From assembly GCA_937895345.1 (NCBI GenBank), contig CALAWP010000044.1:1-46132 (forward strand): DNA of 46,132 nucleotides. Reading direction: 5' to 3'. Of this stretch, positions 42,237-46,132 are shown piece after piece. How positions within the stretch are numbered: the first letter of the stretch is position 1; every line of letters starts with the position of its first letter. The notes beneath the pieces were generated by a model. That model was not told where the DNA came from. It was given only the letters and a program-made list of their open reading frames with translations, and ran no database searches. The DNA is from an uncultured Paenibacillus sp. Its GTDB lineage: Bacteria; Bacillota; Bacilli; Paenibacillales; Paenibacillaceae. The translations under genes and the position numbers were made by a program.

Positions 42237-42267
42237 ATCATAATCGCCTTGCCGTCGCCCATACAAT
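42237..42267 (+). promoter_or_regulatory. ytrH: Predicted SigE promoter of ytrHI
   Basis: CATACAAT (42260-42267) matches the SigE -10 consensus in full. ATCATAAT (42237-42244), 15 bases upstream, resembles the -35 element (GTCATATT type, 6 of 8). In Bacillus ytrHI is expressed in the mother cell under SigE. The leader would be about 60 bases. Confidence 0.6.
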
Positions 42268-42329
42268 GGTACAAGACGCTGGTACAAGCAGGTTTCTCGG
42301 CAACTCATTCGGGGCGGGAGGACTTTAAT

Positions 42330-42656
42330 ATGAACTATGTTTTGAGCAAGGCGGGGCTCGACTTTTTTATCGCGTTCGGCATCGTCGCCGGCGGCTCCAT
42401 GCTGGCCGGCATCGGCGCGGTATTCATGCTGCTCCCTCCGGTCACGGTCATGCTCGATACGGCCGCAAGGCTGAAAATATGGGCGATCGTGGCGGCCATC
42501 GGAGGATCCGTCGATCCGGTCCGCGTCATCGAAAGCAATATATCAGCCGGGCATTTGTCGCCCGTCGCGCAGCAGATCGCTTTTATCGGGTTTGCGTTTT
42601 TGGGGGCGCATTCGGCAACGGAGCTGATCAAACTGATGTTCAAGGGGGCCGCCTGA
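42330..42656 (+). CDS. ytrH: Sporulation membrane protein YtrH
   Basis: This 108-residue protein has hydrophobic helices around residues 10-36 (LDFFIAFGIVAGGSMLAGIGAVFML), 47-60 (LKIWAIVAAIGGSVD) and 79-92 (VAQQIAFIGFAFLGAHS), matching Bacillus YtrH in pattern and length. YtrH is a mother-cell protein needed for efficient sporulation; its molecular role is not known. GGGAGGACTTTAAT precedes the ATG at 42330. Three bases separate its stop from ytrI, and the pair lies behind a SigE-like promoter, divergent from dnaE. Confidence 0.9.
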   Translation: MNYVLSKAGLDFFIAFGIVAGGSMLAGIGAVFMLLPPVTVMLDTAARLKIWAIVAAIGGSVDPVRVIESNISAGHLSPVAQQIAFIGFAFLGAHSATELIKLMFKGAA

Positions 42657-42659
42657 CCG

Positions 42660-43166
42660 ATGAGGGTTCCGCCGTTTGAACGATATGTGAGAGGGATGCA
42701 GTTTCTGGGCGTGCTGCTGGCCGGAATGATGATCGGAGCGGCTGCGCTCAACGCGATGCACGCCGGCCAATTCGAGGCGCTCTACAACGAGGGAAAAGAA
42801 ATGGAGGCAAAGCTGCAGCAATACGAGCAGGATATCAAGCACCTGAAATATTACAAGTCGGAGCATACCGTCATCAAAAGCATCGTGCTGCGCATCGAAG
42901 ACGAGGGCGGAGCCCGGCCGCGTCTCGACCGGCTGGCGGAGGCGGAGCTTCTGAAGCGGGTCAAGGAGGATTTGTCGATCCTCGTGGGCCAAAGCATCTA
43001 CGAGATCGATTCCGATGCCCGGATCGCGCGCAAACTGCTGGACAAAAAAATATATTCGGACGTCTTCGGCAAAGATTATACGATCCAGCTGACGACCGTC
43101 CTGCTCGCCGACAACGTGCTGCAGGTATGGATGGTCGTCCGCCCTTACGCCAAGCCTCCGGCTTGA
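42660..43166 (+). CDS. ytrI: Sporulation membrane protein YtrI
   Basis: This 168-residue protein begins with a basic segment and one transmembrane helix (residues 13-33, MQFLGVLLAGMMIGAAALNAM). A coiled-coil region (EGKEMEAKLQQYEQDIKHLKYYK) and a globular C-terminus (VKEDLSILVGQSIYEIDSDARIARKLLDKKIYSDVFGKDY) follow, facing the far side of the membrane. This layout matches YtrI of Bacillus. It is co-transcribed with ytrH, with a start three bases after the ytrH stop. YtrH and YtrI are thought to act together in spore formation. Confidence 0.88.
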   Translation: MRVPPFERYVRGMQFLGVLLAGMMIGAAALNAMHAGQFEALYNEGKEMEAKLQQYEQDIKHLKYYKSEHTVIKSIVLRIEDEGGARPRLDRLAEAELLKRVKEDLSILVGQSIYEIDSDARIARKLLDKKIYSDVFGKDYTIQLTTVLLADNVLQVWMVVRPYAKPPA

Positions 43167-43231
43167 CGGCCGGCGCCGCAAGACGCAAGCGGCGGGCCTT
43201 CGGACGGCGCCAAGCAAAACGGCTTCGTTCA

Positions 43232-43240
43232 TGGTACAAT
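43232..43240 (+). promoter_or_regulatory. Extended -10 promoter element before ytpI
   Basis: TGGTACAAT reads as an extended -10 (TGnTACAAT). No good -35 lies upstream. It would start transcription near 43247, about 80 bases before the ytpI ATG, in a 159-bp gap that otherwise shows only imperfect GC hairpins. Confidence 0.35.
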
Positions 43241-43325
43241 ATAGACGGTCCGGCTCAGGGCGCCTTGGCGAAAGCCGCCGCGCACGCCGGATGATCTATT
43301 GCCAGTAAAGGAGCTGCTTGTCTCG

Positions 43326-43637
43326 ATGGATCAATTGCTTCAATGGGTGTTCGCGCCCTGTATCCTCATTACGCTCGTGCTTTCGGCCGTGTTCAGCTTC
43401 CAATCGCGCCGTTCGCCGGATGCGTTGGCGAGAGGACGCTACGGGGCGAAAATGAATATCAGCATGGGCGCCATGTTAATTTTCATTGCCGCCGTGCAGC
43501 TGCTGCTGTCCGCGGAATCTACGCTGCGCATCGTGATCGGCGCGGTTTTTCTCGTCCTCGGAGCGTTCAACCTGTTCGCAGGGCTTCGCAATTTGAGCGC
43601 GTACCGGATGATGGAACAAAAGCGGCAATCTCAATAA
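43326..43637 (+). CDS. ytpI: YtpI-like membrane protein
   Basis: This 103-residue protein has three transmembrane segments: QWVFAPCILITLVLSAVFSF (about residues 5-25), MNISMGAMLIFIAAVQLLL (about 43-61) and LRIVIGAVFLVLGAFNLFAGL (about 67-88), and a basic tail. Bacillus YtpI has the same layout and sits next to ytoI, as here. The ATG at 43326 follows GGAG at 12 bases; the TTG codons at 43299 and 43318 are alternatives, so the start is uncertain. The stop overlaps that of the convergent ytoI by seven bases. Confidence 0.75.
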   Translation: MDQLLQWVFAPCILITLVLSAVFSFQSRRSPDALARGRYGAKMNISMGAMLIFIAAVQLLLSAESTLRIVIGAVFLVLGAFNLFAGLRNLSAYRMMEQKRQSQ

Positions 43638-44986
43638 GGATCGATCATCTGGGCCGTCAGCATCGCCTTGGCGGCCAATCCTTGCTTGTCCAGCACTTCG
43701 ATTTCCAGCTTGGAAAATTTCCGGCTCAGCTCCAGCGCCTTCGGTTTGATCGTAATTTCGCTGTCGATCTGAACGGGCCGTACATAATAGGAAGTCATGC
43801 TCTCCAGCAAAAAATCCCGTTTGCCCGTTTCCCGGATCATTCTTCGGGCGGCCTGCGTCATCAGCGTGGACAACAGTCCCTCCGACGCCATGCCGAGCGC
43901 GCCCGACATTTGCGCCGTTATCGACCCTTTGTAGCTGACGGCCGCCTCCTCGGACCCGTGCTCCGATTCCCTCATAAATCCGGCCCACATCAAATCCTCG
44001 AACGTCTCGCCCGATTCCGGCTGCTTGCCCGCATATCTCATCGCATCCAGCACCTCGCGGCGCGTGACAACGCCGAGCAGCTTCCGGTGCCGGTCGACGA
44101 TCGGCAGCAGGTCGATGCCTTCCGCGGCCATCGTATGGGCGGCCGACGTGACGGTAATGTTCGGGGCGGCCGTAATCGGCTGCCGCGTCATCATCCGCTC
44201 CACCGCCGTATCGTCGTCCGTACCCGCGGCATCCTTCGCCGTAATCATGCCGATAACCCGGTCGCGCTCGTCCACCACCGGAAACCGGCTGTAGCCCGTC
44301 TCGCGGCTCAGCCGCTGAAACTGCGCCGCCGTATCGCCGATCCTCAATACGGAAGGCGGCCGGCTGAACGTGACGATATCTTCCAGCAGCATAATTTTGC
44401 GTTTGATCAGCCGATCGTACATGGCGCGGTTAATCATCGACGCCACCGTAAACGTGTCGTGGCGGGAGGACAGAATCGGCAAGCTCAGCTCGTCCGCCAG
44501 CCGGACGACCTCTCCGCTCGGCTCGAATCCGCCCGTAATGAGCACGCCCGCTCCCTGCTCCAGCGCGCAGCGGTGCGCGCTCCCGCGGTTGCCGACGATC
44601 AGCAGGCTGCCTTCGTCGATATAGCGAAGCATAGCGTCCAGCTCCATGGCGCCGATGACGAATTTGTGCAGCGTCTTTTCCAAACCGTCCGCCCCGCCGT
44701 ACAAGCGTCCCTCCACAATTTCCGCCACCTCGCCGAACGTAAGCCCGTCCAGCGCCTCGCGCCGCTTCCGGTCGATGCGCACGGTGCCGATCCGTTCCTT
44801 GGTGCTGACCAGGCCGGCGGCTTCTGCCTCCTTGAACGCCTTGTATACCGTCCCTTCGCTGACGCCGAGCCGTTTGGCTACCGCCCGGACCGATATTTTG
44901 GTCCCGACCTTCAGCTCCCGGATATGCTTCATAATTTGCTCGTGCTTCGTTCCTTTTTCTTCCTCTCCGCCGTTCATGTCGCTCAT
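43631..44986 (-). CDS. ytoI: YtoI: winged helix, DRTGG, CBS and hotdog domain protein
   Basis: This 451-residue multi-domain regulator-like protein has an N-terminal winged helix (TKISVRAVAKRLGVSEGTVYKAFKEAEAAGLV, residues about 25-60). A DRTGG domain follows (LHKFVIGAMELDAMLRYIDEGSLLIVGNRGSAHRCAL, about 110-185). A CBS pair comes next (YSRFPVVDERDRVIGMITAKDA and ITAAPNITVTSAAHTMAAEGIDLLPIVDRHRKLLGVVTRREV, about 225-320). A C-terminal hotdog thioesterase-like domain completes it (SYYVRPVQIDSEITIKPKALELSRKFSKLEIEV). The set matches Bacillus YtoI, a nucleotide-sensing protein of unknown target. The ATG at 44986 follows GAGAGGGATGCC. It is convergent with ytpI. Confidence 0.92.
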   Translation of the reverse strand: MSDMNGGEEEKGTKHEQIMKHIRELKVGTKISVRAVAKRLGVSEGTVYKAFKEAEAAGLVSTKERIGTVRIDRKRREALDGLTFGEVAEIVEGRLYGGADGLEKTLHKFVIGAMELDAMLRYIDEGSLLIVGNRGSAHRCALEQGAGVLITGGFEPSGEVVRLADELSLPILSSRHDTFTVASMINRAMYDRLIKRKIMLLEDIVTFSRPPSVLRIGDTAAQFQRLSRETGYSRFPVVDERDRVIGMITAKDAAGTDDDTAVERMMTRQPITAAPNITVTSAAHTMAAEGIDLLPIVDRHRKLLGVVTRREVLDAMRYAGKQPESGETFEDLMWAGFMRESEHGSEEAAVSYKGSITAQMSGALGMASEGLLSTLMTQAARRMIRETGKRDFLLESMTSYYVRPVQIDSEITIKPKALELSRKFSKLEIEVLDKQGLAAKAMLTAQMIDPY

Positions 44987-45088
44987 GGCATCCCTCTCCC
45001 GCTCCGTTCGGAATCTATGATTCTTTATTATAGGAAAAAGATTGCGGAAATGCGAACCCGGCAATCCGCGGCCGGGGCGGAGATGATG

Positions 45089-45559
45089 CTACCAGTGCAG
45101 CGACACTTTGGCCACCTTCAAATTGGCTTCTACGGGACTGCCGTCGGCGCCCAGCAGCTTCCATTTCTTGAACAGCGCCTGCATCGATTTGACGTTTATG
45201 GCGGCTTCGCCTCCTTCGATGACAAACTGCTGCCAGTCGTAATCGATCGGAACGCGGTACCGCATCTTGTAGATGGGATATCGGATATATTCGATCGCTT
45301 GCGGGGGAATTTGTTCGTATACATTCGTAAAAAGCAGGTTGTTCCGCTCGCTGTAAGGTCTTTCGATGACGTCAGACTTCAAGTCCATAATATATTCGAC
45401 CGTCTGGGAATGCGCGTTGACGCTGCAGCTGAACGTGCCGTTGGCGCTGGCGGTCCGATTGTGGCGATAAGAGAATAAATAGGTGAATTGCACCGAAAAA
45501 GCGACGTTGCAATAATAGGTTCTTACCTTCCGGTAAAATTCAAACTCCTCGACCATCAT
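45089..45559 (-). CDS. Hypothetical protein, 156 residues, divergent from an Xre gene
   Basis: No family is recognised. The product is rich in aromatic residues and beta-like stretches (EFYRKVRTYYCNVAFSVQFTYLFSYRH, GTFSCSVNAHSQTVEYIMDLK, YIRYPIYKMRYRVPIDYDWQQFVIEGGEAAINVKSM). There is no signal peptide or membrane helix, so it is probably cytoplasmic. AGGGGGAAGCCGT precedes the ATG at 45559. A good SigA promoter (TTGACT, 18 bases, TATAAT) lies within the 184-bp gap and overlaps a triple TAGTCA site, so it is probably controlled by the Xre regulator next door. Confidence 0.72.
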   Translation of the reverse strand: MMVEEFEFYRKVRTYYCNVAFSVQFTYLFSYRHNRTASANGTFSCSVNAHSQTVEYIMDLKSDVIERPYSERNNLLFTNVYEQIPPQAIEYIRYPIYKMRYRVPIDYDWQQFVIEGGEAAINVKSMQALFKKWKLLGADGSPVEANLKVAKVSLHW

Positions 45560-45629
45560 ACGGCTTCCCCCTGCTCCTCTCGTGCTCTACCAATTCCATG
45601 AGTATAACACAATTGTCATAATTAGCATA

Positions 45630-45659
45630 ATTATAATAAATCATCCACACTCTAGTCAA
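45630..45659 (-). promoter_or_regulatory. Promoter of the 156-residue protein
   Basis: On the minus strand TTGACT (45659-45654) and TATAAT (45635-45630) stand 18 bases apart, a near-consensus SigA promoter. Its -35 is inside the first TAGTCA copy. Confidence 0.6.
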
Positions 45660-45671
45660 TGACTATAGTCA
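45653..45671. promoter_or_regulatory. Triple TAGTCA operator between the divergent promoters
   Basis: TAGTCA (45653-45658), its inverse TGACTA (45660-45665) and a second TAGTCA (45666-45671) follow with almost no gap. They form two overlapping palindromes, 6-1-6 and GACTA-TAGTC. The cluster covers the -35 of both facing promoters, as for a repressor controlling both genes. Confidence 0.6.
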
Positions 45672-45694
45672 CGATTTTATTTCCGTTCTATATA
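45666..45694 (+). promoter_or_regulatory. Promoter of the Xre gene
   Basis: TAGTCA (45666-45671) and TATATA (45689-45694) are 17 bases apart. The -35 is the third operator half-site. The leader is about 45 bases with GAGGTGACGAT before the ATG at 45744. Confidence 0.45.
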
Positions 45695-45743
45695 ACGTTG
45701 TTGCGCACAGTTCAAAACTCTATCTTTAGGCTGAGGTGACGAT

Positions 45744-46091
45744 ATGAGCATCGCGCGACAAATTGGCGAAAATATTCGGTTATTGCGCAAATCCAAGGGG
45801 CTTAGTCAGGAGCAGCTCGCGCTGCGGGCCGAGATCAACGCTTCTTACATGGGACAAGTCGAACGGGGAGAAAAAAATCCGACGATCGACGTGCTCGGCA
45901 AAATCGCGCAAGCGCTGCAAACGCCGCTTGAAGCGCTCGTCAGCCTGGAGCAGGACGGTTTCTTGACCGAAGACGGCAGCCCGTATGCCGAAAAGATTGC
46001 CCAGCAGCTGAACGGGCTGAGCTTGAAGGAGCAGGAAGCGGTTTACCGGTTCGTCAAGCAGCTCGTTCATTTCAAAGATTTGGATTCGTAG
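45744..46091 (+). CDS. Xre family transcriptional regulator
   Basis: This 115-residue regulator has a helix-turn-helix of the HTH_3 type at residues 7-62 (IGENIRLLRKSKGLSQEQLALRAEINASYMGQVERGEKNPTIDVLGKIAQAL) and a C-terminal helical segment (SPYAEKIAQQLNGLSLKEQEAVYRFVKQLVHF) for oligomerisation. SinR and phage CI-like proteins share this build. GAGGTGACGAT precedes the ATG. It is divergent from the 156-residue gene and probably binds the triple TAGTCA operator between them, repressing itself as well. The ligand or cue is not evident. Confidence 0.92.
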   Translation: MSIARQIGENIRLLRKSKGLSQEQLALRAEINASYMGQVERGEKNPTIDVLGKIAQALQTPLEALVSLEQDGFLTEDGSPYAEKIAQQLNGLSLKEQEAVYRFVKQLVHFKDLDS

Positions 46092-46132
46092 TCAAGCAAA
46101 CCGGCGCCGGCCGGACAGGGCTTATCCCCGTC

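Overview
The window looks like a chromosomal segment of an endospore-forming, fairly GC-rich member of the Bacillota, most likely Paenibacillus or a close relative (Paenibacillaceae). The reasons are the Bacillus-type gene content and order (gerM-rph-rdgB; accD-accA-pyk; citZ-icd-mdh; dnaE next to ytrHI, ytpI and ytoI), the sporulation and germination genes (gerM, ytrH, ytrI, a Ger(x)C remnant), strong AGGAGG-type ribosome binding sites, frequent GTG/TTG starts, and short repeats packed into the long intergenic gaps. No rRNA, tRNA, insertion sequence, prophage or CRISPR array was seen.

Layout. 1-650: a YtrA-type GntR repressor with its own operator and promoter, followed by the broken start of an ABC ATPase gene at the window edge. 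650-1140: a non-coding 51-bp tandem repeat. 1223-2852: an ECF sigma factor and its RskA-like zinc anti-sigma factor, divergent from 3083-6281, an operon for an exported NEW3-domain protein, an ABC ATPase and an ABC-2 permease. 6436-9484: a P-loop kinase, an unknown small protein and asnO. 9607-12244: gerM-rph-rdgB. 12375-15708: a PgpA/YutG-family gene, glpX, a metallo-beta-lactamase-fold hydrolase and a frameshifted Ger(x)C fragment. 15729-19032: fni divergent from nagB-nagA, with a perfect palindrome between them. 19650-21837: a DeoR regulator, a KDG-type sugar kinase and a small membrane protein. 22023-24221: recQ. 24547-28573: the TCA trio mdh, icd and citZ. 28863-32458: ppx and ppk, convergent. 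32597-37639: a frameshifted fxsA, a thioesterase, pyk, accA, accD and a small protein. 37818-44986: a second PgpA/YutG paralogue, dnaE, ytrH, ytrI, ytpI and ytoI. 45089-46091: an unknown protein and an Xre regulator read from facing promoters that share a triple operator.

How the genes work together. Much of the window is core carbon metabolism: pyruvate kinase, acetyl-CoA carboxylase alpha and beta, citrate synthase, isocitrate and malate dehydrogenase, gluconeogenic FBPase and glucosamine-6-phosphate catabolism. Polyphosphate turnover (ppx/ppk), nucleotide-pool and RNA quality control (rdgB, rph), replication and repair (dnaE, recQ) and sporulation functions make up most of the rest.

The accessory signal lies in the regulatory architecture and the repeats. 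There are several self-contained operators, a start-codon hairpin, a predicted SigE promoter before ytrHI, five families of intergenic repeats, two single-base frameshifts, a missing pfkA between accA and pyk, and an unusual Ala/Pro-rich linker in DnaE. I did not find a convincing wholly new system. The best candidates for a second look are the Xre divergon, the ECF/NEW3-ABC cluster, the palindrome between fni and nagB, and the 51-bp repeat.
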